Shown: positions 26,444 to 35,169, counted from the first letter of the stretch. The stretch is DNA of 64,000 nt from Candidatus Denitrolinea symbiosum (GCA_017312345.1 BLAA01000004.1:1-64000); one strand, 5' to 3'. Notes: a model not told the origin generated them from the letters alone. Program-made: numbers and translations.

Positions 26444-26836
26444 ATGTCCCGATATTTCACCCTGAAAGAAGCCAACGAAACACTGTCCCTCCTGCGCCCG
26501 ATGGTGGAGGAGATTCTCCGCATCCGCGCGGACGTGCTGGCGCGCCAGCCCGAACTCTGGCCCGCCATCCAACGCAGCGTCGGCAATGGAGGCAGCGCCG
26601 AATTGAGTCGACTCTATCTCGATTTTGAGCGGCTCGATCAACTGGCGCATCAGATTCAAGACCTGGGAGTCCACATCAAGGATTTGAGCGTCGGCCTGAT
26701 GGATTTTCCCGCCCTGCGCGAAGGCCGCGAGATCTATCTCTGCTGGCGCTTCGGCGAGGAACGCGTGGAGCATTGGCACGAGCTCGAGGCGGGATTCGCG
26801 GGCCGTCAACGCATTGACTGGGACGACGCTTTGTAG
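26444..26836 (+). CDS. DUF2203 family protein
   Basis: This 130-residue soluble helical protein resembles DUF2203 proteins, with the typical end LCWRFGEERVEHWHELEAGFAGRQ and a start FTLKEANETLSLLRPMVEEI. The biochemical function of the family is unknown. It has its own promoter-like TATACT immediately after the copA terminator and precedes the transporter by eight bases, so the two are probably cotranscribed. Confidence 0.8.
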   Translation: MSRYFTLKEANETLSLLRPMVEEILRIRADVLARQPELWPAIQRSVGNGGSAELSRLYLDFERLDQLAHQIQDLGVHIKDLSVGLMDFPALREGREIYLCWRFGEERVEHWHELEAGFAGRQRIDWDDAL

Positions 26837-26844
26837 AGGCAACG

Positions 26845-27741
26845 ATGAAAAAAGGAATTTTGTACGGGCTGGCGGCCTACGCGCTGTGGGGACTTTTTCC
26901 CATTTACTGGAAATGGCTGCATGAAGTCCCCGCGCTGCAATTGCTTGGACACCGCATCGGCTGGTCGTTCCTTCTGCTGATGGCGATCATCCTGGTCACT
27001 TATCGGTGGACGGGATTCCGCGCCGCCCTCAATCGGCGGACGCTGGCGATCTACGCCGTCGCCGCGGTGGCGCTGGCGATCAACTGGCTGACCTACGTCT
27101 GGTCGGTCAACGCGGATTACGTGGTCGAGGCCAGCCTCGGATATTTCATCAATCCCCTCCTCAGCGTCCTGCTGGGCGTGATCGTTTTACGGGAACGCCT
27201 GCGCCCGATCCAATGGGTTCCCATCGGGCTCGCCGCCGCTGGCGTGACCTATCTGACTCTTTCCTATGGCGGCCGTCTTTGGATCCCGCTCGTGCTGGCG
27301 TTCTCGTTCGGACTCTACGGCCTGCTCAAAAAGATCGCGCCGCTCAACTCCCTCTTTGGGCTGACGCTGGAGACGGGCATCCTGTTCGTCCCCGCGCTGG
27401 CGTACCTGCTGTTCGTCCAATTTCAGGGCGACGGGAAATTCCTCCACCTGGGCGCGGTGAGCGACCTGCTGATGATCGGCGCGGGCGTTGTGACCACCGT
27501 CCCACTGCTGCTCTTCGCCTCGGCCGCGCGCCGCATCCCGCTTTCGATGGTGGGCGTCCTGCAATACATCACGCCCACTTTGCAATTCCTGCTCGGCGTG
27601 CTGGTCTATCACGAACCCTTTGACCGCACGCGTCTCATCGGCTTCAGCGTCGTCTGGGCCGCGCTCATCTTCTTCTGGGCGGAAAATTACCTGGCGCAGC
27701 GCGCCGCCTCGGAACCGATCCCCGAATTGGGGGAGGGCTAG
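26845..27741 (+). CDS. rarD: RarD-like EamA family transporter
   Basis: This 298-residue protein has about ten hydrophobic segments in two EamA repeats. The start GILYGLAAYALWGLFPIYWKWL and the motif EASLGYFINPLLSVLLGVIVLRERL are typical of the RarD branch. Family members are thought to export small metabolites; the substrate is unknown here. It ends by overlapping the convergent hydrogenase protease stop by four bases. Confidence 0.88.
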   Translation: MKKGILYGLAAYALWGLFPIYWKWLHEVPALQLLGHRIGWSFLLLMAIILVTYRWTGFRAALNRRTLAIYAVAAVALAINWLTYVWSVNADYVVEASLGYFINPLLSVLLGVIVLRERLRPIQWVPIGLAAAGVTYLTLSYGGRLWIPLVLAFSFGLYGLLKKIAPLNSLFGLTLETGILFVPALAYLLFVQFQGDGKFLHLGAVSDLLMIGAGVVTTVPLLLFASAARRIPLSMVGVLQYITPTLQFLLGVLVYHEPFDRTRLIGFSVVWAALIFFWAENYLAQRAASEPIPELGEG

Positions 27742-28217
27742 ACCGCGCGCTTCAACTCGTCCAGCACGGCCCGCGCCGCGATGGGGACTGCCGCGGCGAC
27801 GGGCGGCGAGAGTTCCTCCGAAAAATCATAGACGTTTCTCGCCTCCACCGCCACCACCGTGACCGAGGCGGGCAGGTCCAGCCCCATCTTGCGTCCCATC
27901 TCGAGCGCGGTCGTCAGCGACGTATCGTGGACCGCGGTGGAATGTCCCGCGGACGGATTCGGCAGCGCCTCCAACGGGAAGACGCGCACGCTTCCCTCCG
28001 GACCTTGACCCGTCTCCAGCGCGTCGACGAGGATCGCGCGCTGACAGCCCACCAGCTGCTCCATGAGCGAGAGTCCGCCCAGCGCGGCGCAATCTACTTC
28101 GACGGGGGATTGGGAATCGGTAACTGGTAATTGACGGCTGATTTCTTGCGCGACCTTCCACCCGACGCCGTCGTCGCCGAGGATGGGATTGCCGAGGCCG
28201 ATGATGAGAGTCTTCAT
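27738..28217 (-). CDS. NiFe-hydrogenase maturation endopeptidase
   Basis: This protease cuts the C-terminal extension from the hydrogenase large subunit after nickel insertion. The 159-residue product begins MKTLIIGLGNPILGDDGVGWKVA, with the metal-binding acidic residue in GNPILGDDG, and has ILVDALETG and HDTSLTTALEMG as in HycI/HupD enzymes. A heptamer tract gives the insert ITRQLPVTDSQSP-like (QLPVTDSQSPVE) in a loop near residues 30-40. It is the last gene of the hdr-mvh operon, and MvhA still carries a cleavable extension. Confidence 0.9.
   Translation of the reverse strand: MKTLIIGLGNPILGDDGVGWKVAQEISRQLPVTDSQSPVEVDCAALGGLSLMEQLVGCQRAILVDALETGQGPEGSVRVFPLEALPNPSAGHSTAVHDTSLTTALEMGRKMGLDLPASVTVVAVEARNVYDFSEELSPPVAAAVPIAARAVLDELKRAV
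28105..28136. repeat. 7-bp period tract inside the protease gene
   Basis: GGGAATC, GGTAACT, GGTAATT and GACGGCT at seven-base spacing lie in frame in the protease gene and encode the PVTDSQSP segment. Confidence 0.7.
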
Positions 28218-28290
28218 GGTCGCGTGGTAGTCGCGTGGTCTGATAGTCTGATAGTTACGTTTCCTGACCATCAGACTATCAGACTGGCGG
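28218..28290. repeat. 8-bp period inverted repeat between mvhA and the protease
   Basis: GTCTGATA is repeated on the left and ATCAGACT is repeated on the right, so the two arms are complementary around TTACGTTTCCTGACC. The period is eight here. A related stretch (CGCGTAGTCTGATAG) occurs once after csoR at about 23473. Confidence 0.8.
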
Positions 28291-28298
28291 CTGTTCGA

Positions 28299-29765
28299 CT
28301 AATTCCGCTTCAACATCTCTACAATTTCACCGTCCGCGTTGCGGATTGTGACTTCGAGCGGCATCTGCCCAGGCAGGGAATGGGTCGCGCAGCCGAAGCA
28401 GGGATCGTACGAGCGGAAGGCCATTTCGATCATGTTCAACATCGGCTCGGTGACCACCGTCCCTTTTTGGATCAGGCTGCGCGCCGCCTTGTTGATGGAC
28501 ATGCTGATCGGCGCGTAGTTGTTCGTCGTGCCGACGATCAGGTTGACCTTCGTCGCCACGCCGCGCTCGTCCGTGTGGTAGTGATGGGTGAGGGTGCCGC
28601 GCGGCGCCTCCACGATGCCGACTCCCTCGGTGGGAATCTCGGCGGGGGCGGCGTGGAAGTTCGGGCCGGAGGTCTCGGGGTCGGAGGCCAGTTCCACCCA
28701 GCGCTCGGCCGCGTAGAGCAGTTCGATGAGGCGCGCCCAATGGGTGGCTAAACGCTGATGGACGGGTTTCCCGCCCAACGTCGAGTAGAAGCGTTCGTAC
28801 TCGGCCTGGGCCAGCGGGGTCGCCATCCCGTCCGCGGCGTTGAGCCGCGAGAGCGGCGTCGCGCAGTAGATGCCCGAGTCCTTGCCGTCGGTGAAGCCCT
28901 TCCAGCCGACGCCCTTGAGATAGGGGAACTTAAGATACGTCCACGGCTCGACGTGCTCGGCGATGTGTTGGGCGTAGTCCTTCGGCTCGTATTTGACGAA
29001 CTCCTTGCCGTCGGGACCGACCACGCGTACCTTGCCGTCGTAGAAATTGACATGGTTGTTCTCGTCCACCATGCCCATGTAGTAGGTGCGATGGGTGTAG
29101 ATGTCGCCGAGGATCAAGTCCACGTAGGTTTTGTTGCCGAGTACGATGTCGTTGAAGAGCTTGAGCGAGAACTGGCCGAATTCCACCGCCCATTTGCCCA
29201 TCTCCAGGATCTCTTTGCGCTGGTCTTCGGTGGTGCCTTTGGTGAGTCCGCCAGGGATGGACGTGCAAGGATGGATCTTTCGCCCGCCGATCATTTCGAT
29301 GACGGCGTGACCGTACTTGCGCGCCTGGATGACCTTGCCGCCGATCTCCAGCCCGACTTTGTGGATCACGCCGAGGATGTTTCGCTCCGCGACGGGCGCG
29401 TCGGGCCCCATGACGAAATCGGGTCCGGCCAGCGCGTAGAAATGGGTGGTATGGTCGGTGACGAAGAACGCCGAGTAGAGCAGTTCGCGCAGGTTTTTGG
29501 CGGTGCGCGGCGGGTCCACGTGATAGACCGCGTCGGCGGCTTTGGCTCCCGCCATGTGATGCGCTTCGGGGCAGACGCCGCAGATGCGGTTGGTCAGCAG
29601 GGGCAGTTCCTCCACGGGGCGGCCGACGCAGAAACTCTCGAAGCCGCGCAGCTCGGGGATCTGGAAGTAGGTGTTGGCGACGTCGCCTTCGGCGTTGAGG
29701 AAGATCTCGATCTTGCCGTGACCTTCGAGACGCGTGATGGGGTCAATGGTGATTCGTTGTGTCAT
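28299..29765 (-). CDS. mvhA: F420-nonreducing-type NiFe hydrogenase large subunit
   Basis: This 488-residue subunit carries the NiFe site for H2 cleavage. The two Cys motifs are RICGVCPEAHH near residue 60 and DPCFGCATH near the end. The 25 residues after the last His are the extension removed by the protease encoded next. MTQRITIDPITRLEGHGKI is the canonical start, chosen over an upstream frame lying inside mvhG. With MvhD and HdrABC beside it, it fits NiFe group 3c. Confidence 0.93.
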   Translation of the reverse strand: MTQRITIDPITRLEGHGKIEIFLNAEGDVANTYFQIPELRGFESFCVGRPVEELPLLTNRICGVCPEAHHMAGAKAADAVYHVDPPRTAKNLRELLYSAFFVTDHTTHFYALAGPDFVMGPDAPVAERNILGVIHKVGLEIGGKVIQARKYGHAVIEMIGGRKIHPCTSIPGGLTKGTTEDQRKEILEMGKWAVEFGQFSLKLFNDIVLGNKTYVDLILGDIYTHRTYYMGMVDENNHVNFYDGKVRVVGPDGKEFVKYEPKDYAQHIAEHVEPWTYLKFPYLKGVGWKGFTDGKDSGIYCATPLSRLNAADGMATPLAQAEYERFYSTLGGKPVHQRLATHWARLIELLYAAERWVELASDPETSGPNFHAAPAEIPTEGVGIVEAPRGTLTHHYHTDERGVATKVNLIVGTTNNYAPISMSINKAARSLIQKGTVVTEPMLNMIEMAFRSYDPCFGCATHSLPGQMPLEVTIRNADGEIVEMLKRN

Positions 29766-29766
29766 G

Positions 29767-30765
29767 TTACACCTTTTCCTTTGCCCACGCGGATCTACCA
29801 GCCCGCAACAGCGACCCCGCCAGGTTGAAGCGATAGAACTGACCGGCGGGATCCACGAGTCCGTCGAGGATGCGGTCAATCTCTTCGGGGCTGTTGCTGT
29901 CAATGACGGACGCGAAAGCCGACATCAGGCGCGCGCCGTAATCGGTCACGCCCTCGGCGGGACCGTAACACCCGATGCACTGCGCGCCCGCGGACGGGCA
30001 GCGGGCGCGGCATCCGCTGCGCGTGGCGGGACCGTTGCAGGGAATCCCCTGCTCGAGCAGGCACAGGCTCGGGTCCAGTTCGGAGGCCCGGTCCTGAATC
30101 CGCACGAAGGACGCGATGGCTTTGACGTTGCGCCTGCGTTCACATTCGTCGCAGACGGTGGAATTGCCGACGCCGATGAACGAGCCTTTGGGCGGCAGTT
30201 GCGCCTTGCCCTGCAAGACCTGGATGACGAGGTCAATCACTGCCGCGATCTGGTGACTTTCGGGCGGGCAGCCAGGCATGTAGTAGTCCACGTCCACCAC
30301 CTGGTCGAGGGTGCGAAGCGTGGGATAGATCTTCGGGATGTGAATCTCGCCTTCGGGCACGTCGTACGAGGTCATCGGATAGACCTGCTTTGGGTTGTCC
30401 GTGCTGACGGTGTTGAACGCGGTTTGGACGATCTGCCGCGAGTCGCGCAGGTTGGCGAGACCGGGGACGCATCCCTCGCAGGCGCATGAGCCGAATGCCA
30501 CCAAAATCTGCGATTTCTCGCGCAGGAGTTTGGCGATGTATTCGTTCTCCTCGTTGCGGATGCCGCCATTGAAGAGCGTGAGCAGGATGGATTTATCCTC
30601 CATCTGTTCCACGTCCTTGTATTTCGCGTCCATCGCCACAGGCCAGAAGACCACTTCAAAATTGGCGTCCACGTCCAGAATCTTCTCGTGGATGTTGAGG
30701 ACGGCAATTTCGCAGCCGCCGCAGGAGGCCGCCCAGTACATGGCAAATTTTGGTTTGGCGCTCAT
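29767..30765 (-). CDS. mvhG: NiFe hydrogenase small subunit
   Basis: The small subunit (332 residues) passes electrons through its FeS clusters from the NiFe site to MvhD. It begins KFAMYWAASCGGCEIAVLN with the proximal cluster Cys pair, then GSCACEGC, MPGCPPE, and a C-terminal Cys-rich region (CDEC, CLLEQGIPCNGPATRSGCRARCP, GCYGP). There is no Tat signal, so the enzyme is cytoplasmic. It is separated from mvhA by one base and overlaps mvhD by four bases. Confidence 0.93.
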   Translation of the reverse strand: MSAKPKFAMYWAASCGGCEIAVLNIHEKILDVDANFEVVFWPVAMDAKYKDVEQMEDKSILLTLFNGGIRNEENEYIAKLLREKSQILVAFGSCACEGCVPGLANLRDSRQIVQTAFNTVSTDNPKQVYPMTSYDVPEGEIHIPKIYPTLRTLDQVVDVDYYMPGCPPESHQIAAVIDLVIQVLQGKAQLPPKGSFIGVGNSTVCDECERRRNVKAIASFVRIQDRASELDPSLCLLEQGIPCNGPATRSGCRARCPSAGAQCIGCYGPAEGVTDYGARLMSAFASVIDSNSPEEIDRILDGLVDPAGQFYRFNLAGSLLRAGRSAWAKEKV

Positions 30766-31247
30766 GCCGGTACCTCCTTGAACGCGTGCGCAGTGGACTG
30801 ACCACTGATCACTGATGACTGATTACTGCCGTTGCCGCCCCAATGGAGCGGACCGAGCGCGCGGATCTCCTCCACGAAGGACGCGATCTCGTGGGCGAGT
30901 TTCACGCCCTCCGCGGCCGAAGCCCAGACGAGTTTGACGCGCTCCGGCTCCAGCCCCAGGCCTTGCAGCGTTCGTCTCAGCAGGTGGAAGCGGCGCAGGG
31001 CTTTGTAGTTCTGTTCGAGATAGTGGCATTCGCCCGGGTGACAGCCGGTGATGAGCACGCCGTCCGCGCCGCTGGAGAAGGCTTTCAGCACGAAGGTCGG
31101 ATCGAGGCGTCCCGAGCACATCAGGCGGATGAGGCGGATGTTCGGCGGATACTTGACGCGCGCCGTGCCAGCCAGATCGGCGGCGCGGTACGAACACCAG
31201 TTGCAGGTGAAGCCGATGACGGTGGGTTCAAAGGATTCGTCGCTCAT
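30762..31247 (-). CDS. mvhD: Hydrogenase delta subunit linking to Hdr
   Basis: MvhD (161 residues) carries a [2Fe-2S] cluster and connects the hydrogenase to HdrA. The core starts PTVIGFTCNWCSYRAADLAG and has MCSGRLDP and TGCHPGECHYL with the remaining Cys ligands. The C-terminal tail (about the last 20 residues, with NQSSVISGQST) is encoded by a heptamer repeat tract and is not part of the family core. GGAGATCACCCT precedes the ATG, and the start overlaps the hdrA stop by four bases. Confidence 0.92.
   Translation of the reverse strand: MSDESFEPTVIGFTCNWCSYRAADLAGTARVKYPPNIRLIRLMCSGRLDPTFVLKAFSSGADGVLITGCHPGECHYLEQNYKALRRFHLLRRTLQGLGLEPERVKLVWASAAEGVKLAHEIASFVEEIRALGPLHWGGNGSNQSSVISGQSTAHAFKEVPA
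30790..30830. repeat. 7-bp period tract at the mvhD 3' end
   Basis: ACTGACC, ACTGATC, ACTGATG, ACTGATT and ACTGCC follow at seven-base spacing. They encode part of the C-terminal tail of MvhD on the minus strand. Confidence 0.8.
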
Positions 31248-33274
31248 AGGGTGATCTCCTCTCCGACATTCAGCAGCATCAGCCCTTCGATCTGCGCCAT
31301 GATCTGTTCGTTGCTGAACGCCGTGCCGCTGATGGCGCCCGCGGGGCAGGCCGCCACGCAGGTCCCGCAGCCCTGACAGAGCGCGGGATTGATCTCGCTC
31401 ACCATGCGGTCGTCGTGGAACAGGATGGCGTTGAACGGGCACAGGTTGTTGCAAATGCGGCAGCCCGAGCATTGATCCTGGTTGATGCTGGCGCGCACGG
31501 GTTCGAGCGCCATTTCCCTTTGCTGGATCTTGCCGAGCACGCGCGCCGCCGCGGCCGCGCCCTGCGCCACGCTGGAGGGGATGTCCTTGGGACCTTGCGC
31601 GCATCCCGCGATGTAGACGCCCTCCGTCATCGTGGCGACGGGATCGAGTTTCGGATGCTTCTCGATGAACCATCCGTCCGCCGAGCAGGACAGCCCGAAC
31701 TTCTTGGCGGTCTCTTTCGCGTCCGCGCGGGGCTGCAGGCCGATGGACAGGATCACCATGTCCACGGGGATGCGGCGCTGCTTGCCCGCCAGCGTGTCCT
31801 CGCATTGGATGATGAGATGTCCTTCCTCGTCCTTGATGCGCGGGACGTCGGTCACTTCAGCCACTTTGCCGCGCACGAAGAGCGTCCCCTCCTCGAGCAC
31901 GCGCTGGTAGAACTCGTCGTAGGCTTTGTACGCCGTGCGCATGTCAATGTAGAAGTTGTAGACCGTCGCCCCCGTCCGCTCGTGGACGAGGTGGGCGAAC
32001 TTGAGTCCCTGCATACAGCAGATGGTGGAGCAGTAGTTGTTGAAGTTGCGGTCGCGCGAGCCGACGCAGTGGATGATGCCCACCGCCTTCGGGACGGTCT
32101 TCCCATCCCGCAGGACGATGCTGCCGTTGGTGGGTCCCGCCGCGTTGCTCAGCCGTTCGAACTCGAGGCTGGTGAACACGTTCGGCAGGCGTCCGTAGCC
32201 GTAGTTGGTCACGCGGCGCGCGTCGAACAGGTCATAGCCTGTGGCGAGGACGATGTTGCCGACCTCCACGCTGAAGACCTCGTCCTGCTGGTTGAAGTCA
32301 ATCGCGTTCGTCGGACAGAATTTCTCGCAGGCTTTGCAGGTTCCCTTTTTGAAGTACGTGCAGTTCTCCACGTCCATCACGGGAAACTTGGGGACCGCTT
32401 GCGGGAACGGCGTGTAGACGACCTTGCGATAGCCCAATCCCGCTTCGTACACATCGTCAATGACTTTTACGGGGCATTTCTCCTGACAGATGCCGCAGCC
32501 CGTGCAAAGTTCCTCGTTGATCTTGCGCGCCTTCTTGCGGATCGTGACGACGAAGTTGCCGACGTAGCCGTCCACTTTTTCAACCTCGCTGTAGGTCAGC
32601 AGGGTGATGTTCGGATGCGCCCCGGCCTGCACCATGCGCGGGGTCAAAATACAAGCCGAACAGTCCAGCGTCGGGAAGGTCTTGTCGAACTGCGCCATGT
32701 GTCCGCCGATGGACGGTTCCCGCTCGACGAGATACACCCGATAGCCCGCGTCCGCGATCTCCAGCGCGGACTGGATGCCCGCGATGCCTCCGCCGACGAC
32801 CAGCGTCGCGGGGTGGATCGGCACGCGCAGCGGTTCGAGCGGCTCGTGACGCAGTACGCGCTCCACTCCGCCCGAGACCACCGCCTGCGATTTAACGGTC
32901 GCGGCCACCTTGTCGGTGTGCACCCACGAGACCTGCTCGCGGATGGAGACCAGCTCGCACAGATAGGGATTGAGTCCCGCGCGCTGGCAGGCGTTTCGGA
33001 ACGTGGCTTCGTGCAGGTGGGGCGAACAGGCCGCCACCACCACGCGCGTCAAACCGAGCTCCTTGATGTCGTTCTCGATCAATTCCTGCCCGAGGCTGGA
33101 ACACATGAATTTATAGTCGCGCCCGATGACCACGCCGCGGCGTTTGAGGCGGGTAGCCGCCCATTCTGCGACCTGCTGGACGTCCACCGTCCCGGCGATG
33201 TTCGTCCCGCAGTGGCAGACGTAGACGCCGATTCTTTCCTGAACGTCCTGGCTGTTTCCGTTATCCTGAGTCAT
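31244..33274 (-). CDS. hdrA: Heterodisulfide reductase subunit A
   Basis: HdrA (676 residues) holds the FAD that is the site of electron bifurcation in MvhADG-HdrABC complexes. It has an N-terminal Cys motif (VYVCHCGTNIAG), the FAD fold (VVGGGIAGIQSALEIADAGY), a ferredoxin-like insert (CTGCGICQEKCP, CKACEKFCP), the CCMQG motif and two C-terminal [4Fe-4S] motifs (CSGCRICNNLCP, CQGCGTCVAACP). It is a full-length soluble form. The start at 33274 overlaps hdrB by four bases. Confidence 0.95.
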   Translation of the reverse strand: MTQDNGNSQDVQERIGVYVCHCGTNIAGTVDVQQVAEWAATRLKRRGVVIGRDYKFMCSSLGQELIENDIKELGLTRVVVAACSPHLHEATFRNACQRAGLNPYLCELVSIREQVSWVHTDKVAATVKSQAVVSGGVERVLRHEPLEPLRVPIHPATLVVGGGIAGIQSALEIADAGYRVYLVEREPSIGGHMAQFDKTFPTLDCSACILTPRMVQAGAHPNITLLTYSEVEKVDGYVGNFVVTIRKKARKINEELCTGCGICQEKCPVKVIDDVYEAGLGYRKVVYTPFPQAVPKFPVMDVENCTYFKKGTCKACEKFCPTNAIDFNQQDEVFSVEVGNIVLATGYDLFDARRVTNYGYGRLPNVFTSLEFERLSNAAGPTNGSIVLRDGKTVPKAVGIIHCVGSRDRNFNNYCSTICCMQGLKFAHLVHERTGATVYNFYIDMRTAYKAYDEFYQRVLEEGTLFVRGKVAEVTDVPRIKDEEGHLIIQCEDTLAGKQRRIPVDMVILSIGLQPRADAKETAKKFGLSCSADGWFIEKHPKLDPVATMTEGVYIAGCAQGPKDIPSSVAQGAAAAARVLGKIQQREMALEPVRASINQDQCSGCRICNNLCPFNAILFHDDRMVSEINPALCQGCGTCVAACPAGAISGTAFSNEQIMAQIEGLMLLNVGEEITL

Positions 33275-34275
33275 TTTGCTGCCTCGACTTTCTCCGCAAG
33301 ATCGGCTTTCGTGGGAAGCGGCTTGGGCATGGGCAGGCTGCTGTCTTTGCGCGGACGCGGCGCGCTGGCCTGCGGCTCGGGCGTCTCCACCCCGACGCGC
33401 GACATCGCCTTGCGCGCGCTGGTCAGTTCGAGGCCGAAGCCCAGGTCTTTCGGGTCCAGCCCAAAGGCCACGCCCATCAACTGCGTGAAGAAGACGATGG
33501 GCATCTTGAACGCCGAGCCGAAGTAACGGTTGGCCTCGCCCTGATAGGCGTCCAGGTTCATCTGGCACATCGGGCAGACCGTCGTCATGATGTCTGCCTC
33601 GTGCGCCTCTGCGGAGACGATCAGGCCGCGGATCAACTCGAAGGCGGTTTCGGGTCCGATCTGTGTCATGTGGCCGCCGCAGCAGTGAGTCTTGAGCGGG
33701 AAATCAATCACCTCCGCGCCGAGGGCTTTGAGCAGCAGGTCCAACTCGACGGGATGTTCGTGGTCCGACCAGCGTTTCTCGTAGTCGGGACGCGGCACCA
33801 TGCAGCCGAGGTACGGCGCGACGCGCAGTCCCGTCAGCGGGCGGACGACCTTCGATTTGATGGTGTCCAGCCCGATGTCGTAGATGAGAACGTCGAGCAG
33901 GTGTCGGATGGCGAGCGAACCGGGCGTGTACGAAAGTCCGCCCGCAGCCAGCGCCTGGTTGACGTGAGTCGCCAGCGTGGGCTGTTCGCGCATGTAGTAG
34001 TCCGCTTTGGCAAGGTTGAGGTAACAGGCCGAGCAGGGCGCGACCACGGCGCGTTTCCCGTGGTTCTGTTGGGCGGCCAGCGCCAGGTTGCGCGAGATGA
34101 GGGCGTAGGCCGGGGTGAGACTGATCCCCAGATACTCGGTGGCCCCGCAGCAGTTCCAGTCCTCGATCTCTTCCAACTCCAGCCCGACGGGGCCGCTGAT
34201 GGCCTTGAGCGAGTCGTAGTAGGCCCGCGCGCTGGTTTCCATGGAGCATCCCGGGTAAAGCAGATATTTACTCAT
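33271..34275 (-). CDS. hdrB: Heterodisulfide reductase subunit B
   Basis: HdrB carries the noncubane FeS clusters that reduce the disulfide in methanogens. Both CCG domains are present: NCCGATEYLG with APCSACYLNL, and GCMVPRP with THCCGGHMTQ and CPMCQMNLD. The 334-residue protein has an extra C-terminal tail of about 45 residues rich in Pro, Lys and Glu. The natural substrate in a bacterium is not known. It overlaps hdrC by eight bases and hdrA by four. Confidence 0.93.
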   Translation of the reverse strand: MSKYLLYPGCSMETSARAYYDSLKAISGPVGLELEEIEDWNCCGATEYLGISLTPAYALISRNLALAAQQNHGKRAVVAPCSACYLNLAKADYYMREQPTLATHVNQALAAGGLSYTPGSLAIRHLLDVLIYDIGLDTIKSKVVRPLTGLRVAPYLGCMVPRPDYEKRWSDHEHPVELDLLLKALGAEVIDFPLKTHCCGGHMTQIGPETAFELIRGLIVSAEAHEADIMTTVCPMCQMNLDAYQGEANRYFGSAFKMPIVFFTQLMGVAFGLDPKDLGFGLELTSARKAMSRVGVETPEPQASAPRPRKDSSLPMPKPLPTKADLAEKVEAAK

Positions 34276-34873
34276 GGACGGCCTCCACTTCTTTCGCCTT
34301 CTTCAGGATGGTCTTGAGTTGGTCAATCCCCTTGATGCGCCTGGGCGTCATGCTCATCCTTTGCCTGGTCAACATCCCAAAGCCCATCGGCGCCATGCTG
34401 GGGAGGCGCAGGGGAAAGTGTTTGAGATAGTGCCGCGTAGCCAGCCCGAATTCGAAACTGCGCCCGTATTCCTCGACCATGTCCACGAAGGTTTGCGAGA
34501 AATCGGGCGCGGTTGAATCGCGATACAGTTTGGCTTCGATCGCCATGCCCTTGAGCGTGTACATCACATCCGCGATATGCACGTTCTGCGGACAGCGCAC
34601 CACGCAGTGATAACACGATACGCAGATCCAGGGCGTGTTGCTCATCAACGCGTCTTTGCGCATCCCTGCCCTGATCATGGCGAAGAGCATACGCGGCGTG
34701 TGGTCCATATCCGCGGCGGAGGGGCAGGAGCCTCCGCATGTTCCGCACTGGATGCACATCTCCAGCCGCGAGACGCCCGCCGTTCGGTTGGAAACCTCGT
34801 CCAGCAGCGTCAGGTCTTCAATTAATTTTGGAATTGGGGAGGGTGGGGCTTGACTTTCCGGTGCAATTTCCAT
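34268..34873 (-). CDS. hdrC: Heterodisulfide reductase subunit C
   Basis: HdrC (201 residues) relays electrons from HdrA to HdrB. It has two cluster motifs, CIQCGTCGGSCP near residue 40 and CVSCYHCVVRCP near 85. The ATG at 34873 follows GAAAGAGGATGCT; a longer frame would run through the leader hairpin. It is the first gene of the operon and is followed by hdrB, hdrA, mvhD, mvhG, mvhA and the protease. Confidence 0.93.
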   Translation of the reverse strand: MEIAPESQAPPSPIPKLIEDLTLLDEVSNRTAGVSRLEMCIQCGTCGGSCPSAADMDHTPRMLFAMIRAGMRKDALMSNTPWICVSCYHCVVRCPQNVHIADVMYTLKGMAIEAKLYRDSTAPDFSQTFVDMVEEYGRSFEFGLATRHYLKHFPLRLPSMAPMGFGMLTRQRMSMTPRRIKGIDQLKTILKKAKEVEAVHE

Positions 34874-34897
34874 AGCATCCTCTTTCTTAAGAAAGAA

Positions 34898-34925
34898 ACA
34901 CTCCAGCCGCGTTCGGCCGGAGTGT
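34898..34925 (-). promoter_or_regulatory. Leader hairpin of the hdr-mvh operon
   Basis: ACACTCCGGCC and GGCTGGAGTGT pair with one mismatch around GAACGC and are followed on the minus strand by TTCTTTC. It lies 25 bases before the hdrC start. It could be a 5' stabilising hairpin or an attenuator. Confidence 0.45.
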
Positions 34926-34954
34926 GACAGCATGGATGAGCGCTAAAATCATTA

Positions 34955-34970
34955 TGTGAAAATAATCACA
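34955..34970 (-). promoter_or_regulatory. CRP/FNR-type operator upstream of hdrC
   Basis: TGTGA-AAATAA-TCACA is a perfect CRP-family palindrome. Its centre is 89 bases before the hdrC start codon. A poor -10-like CATGCT on the minus strand (34934-34929) would place it near -41. Confidence 0.6.
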
Positions 34971-35169
34971 AAAATAAAAGCGCGGAAAGTAACTATCGGA
35001 TAGTGTCATTTGTCATAACTTCGGATTCCTATATGTATAGGCAAATTCCCATCCCGTTTCGCACTTGTTCATACATATAGCCGCATTTTGGCGCCTCCAG
35101 CAGGCTGGATCGCTGCGTTTGACGGGGCTTTGCGCCAACTTCTGGCAACCCGGCAAAGGAGCGGCTAAT

